Shown here piece after piece: positions 46,998 through 55,031 of a stretch of DNA of 64,000 bases. Every line of letters begins with the position of its first letter. Within the stretch, counting starts at the first letter, position 1. The position numbers were made by a program, and so were the translations under genes. The stretch comes from a virus: positions 1 through 64,000 of the IMG/VR virus record IMGVR_UViG_3300035704_000001; one strand, given 5' to 3'. The notes below the pieces were generated by a model. That model saw only the letters and a list, made by a program, of their open reading frames with translations, was not told the DNA's origin and searched no databases.

Positions 46998-47267
46998 GAA
47001 ACGGACCAGGCCCAGCGGGACGCGATGCTGGCGGCCGTGCTGGCCGTGGTCGGCGAGCACCCGGAGGGATGCACGTCGCAGGACGTCGAGCATGCGGTGC
47101 CGGGCAAGATGCTGCGGCAGGGACGCCCGGCCGTCACCATGTCCCGGGACCGGGCCAAGGCGCTGCTGCGCGAGCTGGCCGGGCAGGACAAGATCCACAG
47201 CCAGCGCGGCCAGGCCACGGTCCTGTACTTCTCCGGCGCGGCACGGGAGGCCAGCGGTGCGGAATGA
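46953..47267 (+). CDS. winged-helix-like protein (104 aa, or 92 aa from 46989)
   Basis: GTG at 46953 or 46989. Residues about 25-95 (AVVGEHPEGCTSQDVEHAV, MSRDRAKALLRELAGQDKI, then a short wing) fit a winged helix, so DNA binding is plausible. Confidence 0.75.
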   Translation: MSEFEIYPGGRQVSEETDQAQRDAMLAAVLAVVGEHPEGCTSQDVEHAVPGKMLRQGRPAVTMSRDRAKALLRELAGQDKIHSQRGQATVLYFSGAAREASGAE

Positions 47268-47592
47268 CCCGCAGGGCGACGTCACCGAGCTGCGCGAGCT
47301 GCGGATGGAGATGCTGAAGCTGGGCGCGCAGCTCGGCCAGACCCCGCTCACCACGGACACCGCGGTGGAGTTCGCCGTCCGGTGCCAGCTGCGCGCCCAG
47401 CGGCTGAAGCTGGCTGCCGGCGTCACCTGGGGCGACTACGAGCTGATCAGGGCGCACCGGGGCGAGGCGGTCTTCGCGCTGAAGCAGCCGCCGGAGTCCA
47501 GCCCGCTGGGCGGCCCGCGCTGGAGCATCACCGTCGCGCAGGGCCTGGAGGAGCTGGCCGTCAAGCTGGGGACGTTCGAGGACGGCCGTTAG
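47257..47592 (+). CDS. hypothetical protein (111 aa)
   Basis: GTG overlaps the previous gene by 11 nt. Charged helix at the start (TELRELRMEMLKLGAQLG). Unknown. Confidence 0.7.
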   Translation: MRNDPQGDVTELRELRMEMLKLGAQLGQTPLTTDTAVEFAVRCQLRAQRLKLAAGVTWGDYELIRAHRGEAVFALKQPPESSPLGGPRWSITVAQGLEELAVKLGTFEDGR

Positions 47593-47594
47593 CC

Positions 47595-48086
47595 ATGAGC
47601 ACCGCCCTGGCCGGGGGCCGGTACGCGGTCACCGAGGCCGAGGAGACCACCAGGGACTGGATCGCCTACTCGGTGGACTGCCCGATGTGCGGCGAGCCGG
47701 CCGGGTTCCGCTGCATCTACACCTCCGGCCCGGAGACGGAGATCAGCGCCTACGGGCGGACCCGGGACTACCGGCATGCCAAGCTGCGGCTCAAGGGCAC
47801 CATGACCGTCCGCCCGCACTACCGGCGGGTGAACCTGGCCCTGGACAGGGCCCGGCAGCGGGCTCTGCGCGAGCAGCGCGCGGCCGAGCGGGCCCGGCGC
47901 AAGGCTGAGCCTTCCGGTTCTGCCTGGCCGAATGAGGGAACCCGGGAGATCCGCGCCGCGCTGAACGCGTTCGACCGGGCCGAGTACGAGCAGATGCGGG
48001 ACTGGCTGAAGAACCACGGGGCCATCTTGTGGGGCGGGGAGCGCCCGGATGGCAGCCTGCGCGGCGAGACCTACGCGTTCGGATGA
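47595..48086 (+). CDS. hypothetical protein with zinc motif (163 aa)
   Basis: ATG two bases after the previous stop. CPMCGEPAGFRC looks like half of a zinc ribbon of the kind seen in phage zinc-finger proteins that accompany nucleic-acid binding; a long basic helix follows (RARQRALREQRAAERARRKA). Unknown. Confidence 0.75.
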   Translation: MSTALAGGRYAVTEAEETTRDWIAYSVDCPMCGEPAGFRCIYTSGPETEISAYGRTRDYRHAKLRLKGTMTVRPHYRRVNLALDRARQRALREQRAAERARRKAEPSGSAWPNEGTREIRAALNAFDRAEYEQMRDWLKNHGAILWGGERPDGSLRGETYAFG

Positions 48087-48101
48087 GGCGATTGACCGGG
48101 G

Positions 48102-48392
48102 GTGCACGCCGGAGAGACCGTCCTCGTCCGGGTGACCGCCGCCCGGGCGGGCCGCCCGGTCACCGAAGGCCTGGTGACCGCCGAGTTCTGGGCGCCCGGA
48201 CGGGACCCCGAGCACGACCCGGCCGCCCGGGCCGACCCGGACCACGCCGTACCAGCTAGTTTCGACGCGCCGAGCCGCCGGTGGCTGGCCCGGGTCCCCA
48301 CCGCGGGCTGGACTCCCGGCACCTGGACCGTGCGCGGCCGCGTGGCGGGAGATAACGAGACCTGGGCCTGGGTGACCTTCGGCCTGGGCTAG
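48102..48392 (+). CDS. hypothetical beta protein (96 aa)
   Basis: GTG start. Ig-like beta pattern (ETVLVRVTAARAGRPVTEG ... WTVRGRVAGDNETWAWVTF), perhaps a small surface or virion-associated domain. Confidence 0.75.
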   Translation: MHAGETVLVRVTAARAGRPVTEGLVTAEFWAPGRDPEHDPAARADPDHAVPASFDAPSRRWLARVPTAGWTPGTWTVRGRVAGDNETWAWVTFGLG

Positions 48393-48402
48393 CTGACCTG
48401 GC

Positions 48403-48432
48403 TTGACTGATGTCAGGCGGGGAGATTAGCCT
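48403..48432 (+). promoter_or_regulatory. TGAC-N4-GTCA operator-promoter (variant)
   Basis: TTGACTGATGTCAGGC, 18-nt spacer, -10 TAGCCT. Drives a unit with a structured leader. Confidence 0.8.
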
Positions 48433-48490
48433 CGGTTTCCAGGACCCGAGAGGCCCAGCCCGTCCCGGCGGGAGGCGCCTCTCTCGTCAT

Positions 48491-48519
48491 AAGCCTTCTG
48501 CGCCCCGAGCAGGAGGCTT
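48491..48519 (+). promoter_or_regulatory. hairpin that sequesters the ribosome binding site
   Basis: AAGCCTTCTGC pairs with GCAGGAGGCTT over 11 bp (one G-U), loop GCCCCGA. The Shine-Dalgarno AGGAGG (48511-48516) is wholly inside the stem, 9 nt before the GTG at 48525. A second hairpin lies just upstream (48448-48483). Confidence 0.75.
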
Positions 48520-48524
48520 TACCC

Positions 48525-48929
48525 GTGAAGCCCGTCAACTCGTTCCCGGCTACCGCCACCACGGTGCTGGGAGCCGCCGCCGCGCTCATCATCGCGTTCG
48601 GCCACCTGTCCGCCGCGTCCTCCGCGCTGGTCATCTCGCTGGCCGGCGCGGTCGGCACCGTGGTGATCACCATCGCCGGCGCCATCGCCGGGAAGCCGGT
48701 CTCGATGCAGGTGGTCACCGGCGTCGCCACCGTGATCTTCTCCGACCTGGCCCTGTTCGGCATCCACATGGACTCGGACCAGCGCGGTGCGCTGGCCGGA
48801 GCCGTCACCGTGGCGCTGGGCATCATGTTCCACCTGCTGCACGTGACCGTCGCCGTCGTCCCGCTGAAGGCCACGGCCGTCACCGCCGACCCGGCGCTGG
48901 CGCCGCTGATCGAGCGGGAGGGGCCCTGA
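48525..48929 (+). CDS. multi-pass membrane protein, holin-like (134 aa)
   Basis: GTG start. Four hydrophobic segments (about 10-30, 33-55, 63-80, 88-112) with a short basic N-terminus and polar C-terminus. Size and topology fit a phage holin, but the same would fit other small membrane proteins. The sealed ribosome site suggests tight control, as expected of a lysis protein. Confidence 0.65.
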   Translation: MKPVNSFPATATTVLGAAAALIIAFGHLSAASSALVISLAGAVGTVVITIAGAIAGKPVSMQVVTGVATVIFSDLALFGIHMDSDQRGALAGAVTVALGIMFHLLHVTVAVVPLKATAVTADPALAPLIEREGP

Positions 48930-48964
48930 GCGCGCAGGACCCCGGCCGGCGCGGGGACGGGGCG

Positions 48965-49753
48965 GTGGACCAGATCCCGGACGCGGGCACGGGGCCTGCT
49001 GACGGAACTCCGAAGGCGGAGCCTGATGCCAGTGTGCGCCACGGCGCGGCCGCGCACAACATCGCCGCGGCCTGGCCGTCGCTGGCCGCCCGGCTGGTCG
49101 AGATCGGCGGCGTGCGGCTCAGCTACGCTGAGGCCGTCAAGGCAACCGCGGTCCTGGCGGGGAGCCGCACCTCGGCCATCGCCCCGGTGCTGCGCGCGGC
49201 CGGCTCCCCGCTGGCCGGGTGCGACTACTTCGCGGTGGCGGCCCCGCACCTGGCGGCCGCGCGCCAGCTGCCGAAGACGGGGCGCATCGGGGCGGCCGGC
49301 CGCCACGTCACCAAGATTGCCTTCCTGGAGGCGGCCGGCCAGGTCCTCGCCCGCGCCCGGGCGGCCGAGCTGGCCAGCTGGAACGCGGCCCTGGCCACGG
49401 ACGAGCGGTACGCCGCGGCTATCGCCCGGGACGCGGTGACGCTCCGGCAGCGGGCCCACCTCGCCGGCATCCGGTCCTCGGTCCGCTCCGCGGTCTCCCG
49501 CGCCGTTGCGGCCTGCAACGCCCGGCGCGGCGAGTTCTCCTGCTCCGAGGACACGGCCTGCGGGACCGGCGCGTGCCGGTTCGCGGCGCTCGCCTACGCG
49601 TCGCTGGACGCCCCGGCGCCGCCGGGCAAGGTGATCCGGCCGTTCAACCACGCCAGCCGCGGAGCGGGCTTCTCCGGCGACGCCGCCGCCGACCAGCTGG
49701 CGCAGCTCCGGCCGTGGCGGGCGGGGGTCCCGGTGGCCGACGTCGCCGCCTGA
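48965..49753 (+). CDS. hypothetical protein (262 aa)
   Basis: GTG at 48965 taken as the first acceptable start after the membrane gene. Disordered acidic N-terminus, Ala-rich helical middle, and a Cys cluster near residue 195 (CSEDTACGTGAC). It follows the holin-like gene, so a lysis enzyme would be expected, but I see no endolysin motif. Confidence 0.7.
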   Translation: MDQIPDAGTGPADGTPKAEPDASVRHGAAAHNIAAAWPSLAARLVEIGGVRLSYAEAVKATAVLAGSRTSAIAPVLRAAGSPLAGCDYFAVAAPHLAAARQLPKTGRIGAAGRHVTKIAFLEAAGQVLARARAAELASWNAALATDERYAAAIARDAVTLRQRAHLAGIRSSVRSAVSRAVAACNARRGEFSCSEDTACGTGACRFAALAYASLDAPAPPGKVIRPFNHASRGAGFSGDAAADQLAQLRPWRAGVPVADVAA

Positions 49754-49768
49754 CCGAAGGGGCTAGGC

Positions 49769-50077
49769 ATGGGGAACCCGGTCATGCACTTCTTCGGCCT
49801 GGACAACGCGGGCGGGCCGTTCTACCTGTTCTGGTCCGGCATCGCCGGCTCGTTCCTGGTCAACCTGGGGACGTTCTTCCTGGTCCTGTATATCCACCAC
49901 ACCTGCCAGGACTCGTGGCGGTGCCTGCGCTGGGGTAAGTACCCGGCGGCCGGCGGGATGTTCAAGGTCTGCCGTCATCATCACCCGGACCTGAAAGGCG
50001 TCAGGCCGCGCCGGGCGCACATCGCGGCCTGGCACGAGGACTGGCAGCGGAGGGGGAGCGGTGGGCTTCTGGGGTAA
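49769..50077 (+). CDS. actinophage membrane protein (102 aa)
   Basis: ATG after GAAGGGGCTAGGC. MHFFGLDNAGGPFYLFWSGI followed by a transmembrane helix and a cytosolic Cys/His end (CLRWGKYPAAG ... CRHHHP) matches a membrane protein type common in Streptomyces and other actinophages; function unknown. Confidence 0.75.
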   Translation: MGNPVMHFFGLDNAGGPFYLFWSGIAGSFLVNLGTFFLVLYIHHTCQDSWRCLRWGKYPAAGGMFKVCRHHHPDLKGVRPRRAHIAAWHEDWQRRGSGGLLG

Positions 50078-50279
50078 CGTGCTGGCCGAGGCGCTGGGCT
50101 CGGTCCCGGTGTTCGCCGTCGGGCTGTACCTGTCGCACCGCGGGCTGAAGCGCCACCTGACCCGGGTCACCCGCAAGCAGACCGGGGACATCCGGGTCAT
50201 CACCGATGAGCAGACCAGTGAGCTGGAGCGCCGCCGGGCCGCGGGCGCCGGGCGTAATACAGGGCATGGCCCTTCCTGA
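50061..50279 (+). CDS. small membrane protein (72 aa)
   Basis: GTG start within the previous gene's end. One transmembrane helix (AEALGSVPVFAVGLYL) and a basic, helical tail. Usual partner of the preceding membrane protein in actinophages. Confidence 0.75.
   Translation: MGFWGNVLAEALGSVPVFAVGLYLSHRGLKRHLTRVTRKQTGDIRVITDEQTSELERRRAAGAGRNTGHGPS
50253..50268 (+). promoter_or_regulatory. CGTAnTAAnGGnC-type start element
   Basis: CGTAATACAGGGCATG ends at the start codon of the SNF2 gene. Related elements precede genes at 53409, 57610, 58388, 61916, 62882 and 63608. Confidence 0.55.
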
Positions 50280-51981
50280 CGTTGCCCTGCTGACCCCGGA
50301 CCAGCGGGAGAAGGCCAGCCTGCGGGTCAAGCGGCTGCGCGACATCATCGACTTCCCCGCCCTGGCCTGGTTCAATTCCGAGCCGTGCCCGCGGCACAAG
50401 GCCGACGGCACGCCCTACCCGCTGTGCCGGGAGTGCGGCATCATCCCGCGCCGCCACCAGCGGATCGGCGCGGCCTGGATGTACCTGGCGATGCGCGGGC
50501 TGCTGTCCGACACGGTGGGCTCGGGGAAGACCGCGCAGGCGCTGATGGTGCTGGCGATGTGCAAGCAGAACGGGGAGCTGGGCTACCACAACCGCGCGGT
50601 GATCATCTGCAAGCCGGCCGCGATGCACGACCCGTGGGCCGACTCGCTGCGCCGGCTCACCCCGGACCTGCACGTCATCGTCGCCGACGGCACCCCGGCG
50701 CAGCGCCGCAAGCTGTACGAGGGGGACTGGGAGGTCGCGGTCGTCTCCGAGCGGACCTTCGCCCCGGCCAAGGGCGCCACGACCTCCCGGCCGGGGGACG
50801 TGGACATCCTGGCCGCCCCGTACCGCCAGGTCGGGATTCTGTTCTACGACGACACCGACGCGATGCGGAACCCGTCCTCGCGGACCTGCCGGGCCATCAC
50901 CCGGCTGGCCAAGCGGTGCACCCGGGTGCACGGCATGCACGCCACCCCGCTGCAGAAGCGGCTGATGGAACTGTGGAGCTTCACCGGGCCGGTCGGCGGG
51001 CACGAGAAGAACCGGCTCGGCTCGGAGTCCCGCTGCCACCAGCGCTACGTCACCACCTCCGCCAAGTGGATCACGATGCCGAGCCGGACGGACCGGACCG
51101 GGCGCGATGTCGTCCGGCAGCGGGTGTTCGTGGATTCGGGGATGACCAAGGACCGGGCACGGGTGCTGGAGTTCCGCCGCGCCATCGCGCCGATCGTGCT
51201 CCGCCGCACCGCTGCCGACCTGGACGACGTGGACCTGCCGGACGTGCAGCTCAACCCGGTGTTCCTGGACCTTCACCCGGTTCAGCGGGCCCGGTACGAG
51301 GAGCTGCGCTCGGGGGTGCTGCGGCGCCTCAAGCCCGGCGGCATCGAGGTCACCCGCGCGGTGGCGGCCGCCGCGTTCACCCGCGGGCAGCAGATCTGCG
51401 GCGGGATGGCCGCGCTCGACGAGGGCGAGGGCACCGACATCTCGGTGAAGCTGGACTGGGTGATGGACGCCCTGACCGGCGACCTGGCCGAGGAGAAGGT
51501 GGTCTGCTTCGTCTACCACCGGGGCAACGTCCGGGCGCTGTCCGCGCGGCTGAAGCGGGAGAAGATCGGCCACGTGATCATGTCCTCGGACATGACCGAC
51601 AAGCGGCGCCGGGCCCGCCGCCTGCAGCTGTTCCGCGATGACCCGCGGGCCCGGGTGCTGATCGGCACCACCACCATCGAGGCGAGCCTGAACCTGCAGA
51701 CCGCCCGGCACCTGATCGCGGTGGACACCATCCTGAACCCGGCCCGGATGGAGCAGCTGGTCGGCCGGGTCCGGCGCCAGGGCTCCGCGTTCGGCATGGT
51801 GTTCCTGCACCAGCTGCTGTGCCGGGGTACCCAGGAGGACGGCTACCTGCCGCTGCTGCGGCGCGAGGCCGAGATAGCCGGCGCGGTCTGGGATGAGGCC
51901 ACCGACATCTTCCGCGCGCTCACGCCCCGCCAGATCATGCGCATGATCGCCGAGGGCACGCCCGGGGCGGCGGCGGCCTGA
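50266..51981 (+). CDS. SNF2-family DNA helicase/ATPase
   Basis: 571 aa. Motif I VGSGKT (84-89), motif II is FYDDTD (193-198) in place of DExH, motif III-like GMHATPLQ (223-230), motif V ASLNLQTARHLIAVD and motif VI LVGRVRRQGS in the second RecA lobe. Known phage SNF2 proteins translocate on duplex DNA in replication or recombination. The altered motif II may slow hydrolysis. Opens the DNA-metabolism block. Confidence 0.85.
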   Translation: MALPDVALLTPDQREKASLRVKRLRDIIDFPALAWFNSEPCPRHKADGTPYPLCRECGIIPRRHQRIGAAWMYLAMRGLLSDTVGSGKTAQALMVLAMCKQNGELGYHNRAVIICKPAAMHDPWADSLRRLTPDLHVIVADGTPAQRRKLYEGDWEVAVVSERTFAPAKGATTSRPGDVDILAAPYRQVGILFYDDTDAMRNPSSRTCRAITRLAKRCTRVHGMHATPLQKRLMELWSFTGPVGGHEKNRLGSESRCHQRYVTTSAKWITMPSRTDRTGRDVVRQRVFVDSGMTKDRARVLEFRRAIAPIVLRRTAADLDDVDLPDVQLNPVFLDLHPVQRARYEELRSGVLRRLKPGGIEVTRAVAAAAFTRGQQICGGMAALDEGEGTDISVKLDWVMDALTGDLAEEKVVCFVYHRGNVRALSARLKREKIGHVIMSSDMTDKRRRARRLQLFRDDPRARVLIGTTTIEASLNLQTARHLIAVDTILNPARMEQLVGRVRRQGSAFGMVFLHQLLCRGTQEDGYLPLLRREAEIAGAVWDEATDIFRALTPRQIMRMIAEGTPGAAAA

Positions 51982-52178
51982 TGACCCGGCCCCGGTGCGA
52001 GGAGTGCGGGAAGTTCGTCTACACCTCGCGCAAGGACGCCCACCGCGGCATGGGCAAGCTGAAGAACCAGTTCGCCTACTGGGACCCGGAGTGCAAGGCC
52101 TGGCACACCTCCTCTACCAGGACGGCGGTCAGGGTCCGGCCGCAGCGGGAGATCCGCCACCGGCGCCGGGCCGCGTAA
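51981..52178 (+). CDS. zinc-binding small protein (65 aa)
   Basis: TGATG overlap start. CEECGK at the start and C..H later (PECKAWH) suggest one zinc site; C-terminus very basic (RVRPQREIRHRRRAA), fitting nucleic-acid binding. Confidence 0.75.
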   Translation: MTRPRCEECGKFVYTSRKDAHRGMGKLKNQFAYWDPECKAWHTSSTRTAVRVRPQREIRHRRRAA

Positions 52179-52224
52179 GGGGCACATCTTCCGCCGGTGG
52201 CTAGCGCATGACGATTGCGCCAGC

Positions 52225-52386
52225 ATGCCCAGCACCCGCACCGATCTCTTCCTCGCCGCCAAGCGGGTCCTGCGTGCCCACCGCGAGTGGACCGACGAGC
52301 AGGTGGCCGAGCATATCGGCTGCCACCCCCTCCTCGCCCCCGAGATCATCGGTCCCGCGCGTACCGAAGTCGAGCAGGACGGCTGA
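52225..52386 (+). CDS. small helical protein, HTH-like (53 aa)
   Basis: ATG at 52225; third codon positions are almost all G or C, in agreement with coding. LFLAAKRVLRAHREWTDEQV then AEHIGCHPLLAPEII is consistent with a short HTH. It ends 4 nt before the sigma gene. Confidence 0.6.
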   Translation: MPSTRTDLFLAAKRVLRAHREWTDEQVAEHIGCHPLLAPEIIGPARTEVEQDG

Positions 52387-52390
52387 GTTC

Positions 52391-53083
52391 GTGGAGGACC
52401 CCGAGATCACGGCACGGGTCTCGGAGCTGGTGGACGGCATCATGCCGCAGGCCCGGGTGGAGGCGTACAAGGTGTGGCAGCGGGCGCCGCACGCGCTGGA
52501 GCTGGACGAGCTGCACGCCATCGCGCTGAAGGGGCTGGCCGAGGCGGCGGCCCGGTGGCAGCGCTACTGCCACGAGCACCAGCACAGCCCGCGGGCGTTC
52601 GAGTACTTCCCGGCGTACGTGCTGGCCCGGATGCGCGGCGCGATGCTGGACAACCTGCGCAGCCAGGACTGGGTGACCCGCTCGGACCGGACCCGGGCCA
52701 AGGCCATCCGCGACGCCGGCCAGGACCGGGGCGCGTCGGAGGCCGAGCTGGCCCGGGCCACCGGGATGACCGTGGGCGAGGTCCGCTCGACGCTGGCCGC
52801 GGTCTCCGCCCGCCCGGTCTCGATCGACGCCGAGCCGCACGACGTTCCCGACGAGGCTGACGTGGAGTCCCAGGCGGTGGTCTCCGAGGTGCTGGGGGCG
52901 GTCACCGCGGTGACCGCCGGGCTGCCGCCGGACGTGCAGGTGCTGCTGGCCCTGCGGTACTACGCCGGCCGCACGATCGCCGACGCCGCGGCCGCGCTCG
53001 GGATGGACCCGGCCGCCGCGGCCCGCGCGCACACCCGGGCCATCCTGTCCATCCACGATGCGATGATCAAGGCGGTGGCGTGA
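52391..53083 (+). CDS. WhiG/FliA-like sigma factor (230 aa)
   Basis: GTG start. Residues 38-100 match sigma region 2: ELHAIALKGLAEAAARW, then YVLARMRGAMLDNLRSQDWV, close to the FliA/WhiG form. A region 3-like HTH follows (SEAELARATGMTVGEVRSTL, 116-135) and region 4 (RTIADAAAALGMDPAAAARA). Probably redirects host RNA polymerase to phage promoters. No anti-sigma partner seen. Confidence 0.85.
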   Translation: MEDPEITARVSELVDGIMPQARVEAYKVWQRAPHALELDELHAIALKGLAEAAARWQRYCHEHQHSPRAFEYFPAYVLARMRGAMLDNLRSQDWVTRSDRTRAKAIRDAGQDRGASEAELARATGMTVGEVRSTLAAVSARPVSIDAEPHDVPDEADVESQAVVSEVLGAVTAVTAGLPPDVQVLLALRYYAGRTIADAAAALGMDPAAAARAHTRAILSIHDAMIKAVA

Positions 53084-53400
53084 TGCCGGACCGGGCCATG
53101 CAGGCCGAGCGGGCAGGAGACCTGCCGTCCCTGGTGAAGCCCTCCATGACGCCCGGGCAGGCTCCCTCGCGGCTGCTGGAGAACCCGGACGAGGCCCGGG
53201 ACCGGCAGGTGGCCCAGATCGCCGGCGCGGTCAGCGCGCTGGCCCGCAAGGTGGATACGCTCGACCGGCCGCCGGTGACCACCGCGGACCGGCGGGAGGC
53301 GCTGGGCGTGGCGCTGGAGTACTTCACCGGGCTGGGTCATCGCCGAGCGCCGACCGTCAGCGAGATGGTCACAATCTCCAGGTACCTGACCGGGGAGTAG
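53080..53400 (+). CDS. hypothetical protein (106 aa)
   Basis: GTG-ATG double start overlapping the sigma stop. Contains a short helical coil (QVAQIAGAVSALARKVDTLD). Unknown. Confidence 0.75.
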   Translation: MMPDRAMQAERAGDLPSLVKPSMTPGQAPSRLLENPDEARDRQVAQIAGAVSALARKVDTLDRPPVTTADRREALGVALEYFTGLGHRRAPTVSEMVTISRYLTGE

Positions 53401-53411
53401 TACAGGACATG
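53396..53411 (+). promoter_or_regulatory. CGTAnTAAnGGnC-type start element (variant)
   Basis: AGTAGTACAGGACATG immediately before the gene at 53409. Confidence 0.5.
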
Positions 53412-53828
53412 GCACTGACGGATCTGGGGAAGAAGGCCGGCCGGGTGTTCCGGGCCGGCTGTCAGCACGTGCTCGACGAGATGAATCGGGAGCAGCCCCC
53501 GGCCGGGGAGGCGGACCCGCTGCACCGGGTGGTCCGGCACGCCTGCCCGGCGCAGGGCGGGGCCTCGGTCGGCATCGAGCTGGCCGAGCACCGCGAGATC
53601 AGCCCGCTGTACTGGGTCTGCTACTGCAGCCTCATCGCGCCGTACGTGAAGTACGTCTTCCCGCACGAGGACTGCCAGGGCGGGAAGCTGGCCCTGGAGG
53701 CCGGGTTGCTGACGTTCACCTGGAAGGATGGCCGGTGCCCCGGCTGCGGGCTGGCGCTGCGCAGCTCGCTGGGCCGCGTGGCGCTGACCGCGGAATTGCA
53801 ACCGCTGAAGGAGCGCCACGTTGGCTGA
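53409..53828 (+). CDS. hypothetical protein with CPGC motif (139 aa)
   Basis: Contains several Cys and His (VRHACPAQG, CYCSLI, HEDCQGG, CPGCG), so metal binding is likely. Unknown function. Overlaps the next gene by 8 nt. Confidence 0.75.
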   Translation: MALTDLGKKAGRVFRAGCQHVLDEMNREQPPAGEADPLHRVVRHACPAQGGASVGIELAEHREISPLYWVCYCSLIAPYVKYVFPHEDCQGGKLALEAGLLTFTWKDGRCPGCGLALRSSLGRVALTAELQPLKERHVG

Positions 53829-54351
53829 CAAGCCCGCACACATCATCGAGATCTCCGACGCGCTGGGCCGGGACGTGGACCGCTGGAAGGACGGCAAGGG
53901 CGAGGCCCCGCCTATCGACGCGTTCATGTCCGACCAGTCCCTGGAGCAGGCGGCGGCCCAGACCGCCCAGGTGGCCCGCGCGGTGCCGGCCAGCTCGCTG
54001 ACGCCCATTACCAAGGCCCAGGCGGACGGCCTGACCCGGTTCGACGGCGAGACCATGCCGCTGATCCCCCGCACGCAGCGGGTCCTCCCCGACCCGTTCC
54101 GGCGTCCGAGCATCGAGATCAACCACCACGGCCGCCAGTGGCTGCCGACCGCCGTCGAGGACGTCTCCGCCGGCGACACCGTGCCCGGGGTCGGCGTGGT
54201 GGTCAAGGCCGAGACGGTGCGGAGATTGCAGCCGGTTGACGGGTGGGGCGGCGTAGTAGAGGGCATGAAGGTAATCCTCACGGGCCCGAGCGGCACTCCT
54301 GTCTCATTCGACCTCGGCGAGCTGGTGCAGGCGCACCGGCTGCCGGACTAG
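53821..54351 (+). CDS. hypothetical protein (176 aa)
   Basis: TTG start after AGGAGCGCCACG. N-terminus polar, C-terminus beta-rich. An internal CGTAGTAGAGGGCATG at 54251 could also start a 28-residue C-terminal product. Confidence 0.75.
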   Translation: MADKPAHIIEISDALGRDVDRWKDGKGEAPPIDAFMSDQSLEQAAAQTAQVARAVPASSLTPITKAQADGLTRFDGETMPLIPRTQRVLPDPFRRPSIEINHHGRQWLPTAVEDVSAGDTVPGVGVVVKAETVRRLQPVDGWGGVVEGMKVILTGPSGTPVSFDLGELVQAHRLPD

Positions 54352-54353
54352 TC

Positions 54354-55031
54354 ATGTACCGGGTAGCGGACCTCTGCGGCGGGGTCGGGATCTCAGGCGA
54401 CGGCTACCGCAACGCCGGCGTCGAGCCGGTGTGCTTCGATATCGACCCCGGCTGCGCGAAGTACTGCCCGGGCGAGTTCCACTGCCTGGACATCCTGGAG
54501 CTGACCGTCGATGACCTCAAGAACTTCGACCTGATCCACCTGGCCGCGCCGTGCCAGCGCTGGTCGGACATGTGCGCGTGCCGCCCCGACCTGGCTGCGC
54601 AGTACCCGGACCTGATCACCCCGATGCGGCCGGTGCTCGACGAGCTGGCGGAGAAGCACGGCGTGCCCCATGTCATCGAGAACGTCGAGCGGTGCTCGGT
54701 GCTCCGGCCGGGGCGCAGCATCATGCTGTGCGGCACGATGTGGGGCAAGGAGCTGTACCGGCACCGCAAGATCGAGACCGGCGGCGGCCTGGTGGTCCCT
54801 CCGCTGCAGCACCCGAAGCACGTCAAGCGGGCCAGCAAGGCTGGGCACTGGGAGCCGGGTACGGTCATGTCGATCGCCGGGCACATCGCCCCCATCGGGC
54901 TGGCCCGGGAGCTGATGGGGGTCACCCGGTACGTGCCGCGCGAGCGGCTGGTGGAGGCCGCGCCTGCTTACTACATGCAGTACGTGGCCGAGCACGCCCG
55001 CGCCTACCTGTCGAACCGGGAGGCCGCGTGA
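54354..55031 (+). CDS. C5-cytosine DNA methyltransferase (225 aa)
   Basis: ATG just after the previous stop. SAM-binding motif I VADLCGGVGISGDGY (4-18), catalytic PC in AAPCQRW (C67), and motif VI ENV (109-111) identify the Dcm/M.HhaI-type fold. At 225 aa it is much shorter than full-length enzymes (300-400 aa), with a reduced target-recognition region, as in some phage orphan methyltransferases. No restriction partner is nearby. GTGA overlap with the helicase gene. Confidence 0.85.
   Translation: MYRVADLCGGVGISGDGYRNAGVEPVCFDIDPGCAKYCPGEFHCLDILELTVDDLKNFDLIHLAAPCQRWSDMCACRPDLAAQYPDLITPMRPVLDELAEKHGVPHVIENVERCSVLRPGRSIMLCGTMWGKELYRHRKIETGGGLVVPPLQHPKHVKRASKAGHWEPGTVMSIAGHIAPIGLARELMGVTRYVPRERLVEAAPAYYMQYVAEHARAYLSNREAA

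Noticed and set aside
50200-51810. 536-codon minus-strand open frame opposite the SNF2 gene
   Set aside because: The plus frame has full helicase motifs; the antisense is low complexity.
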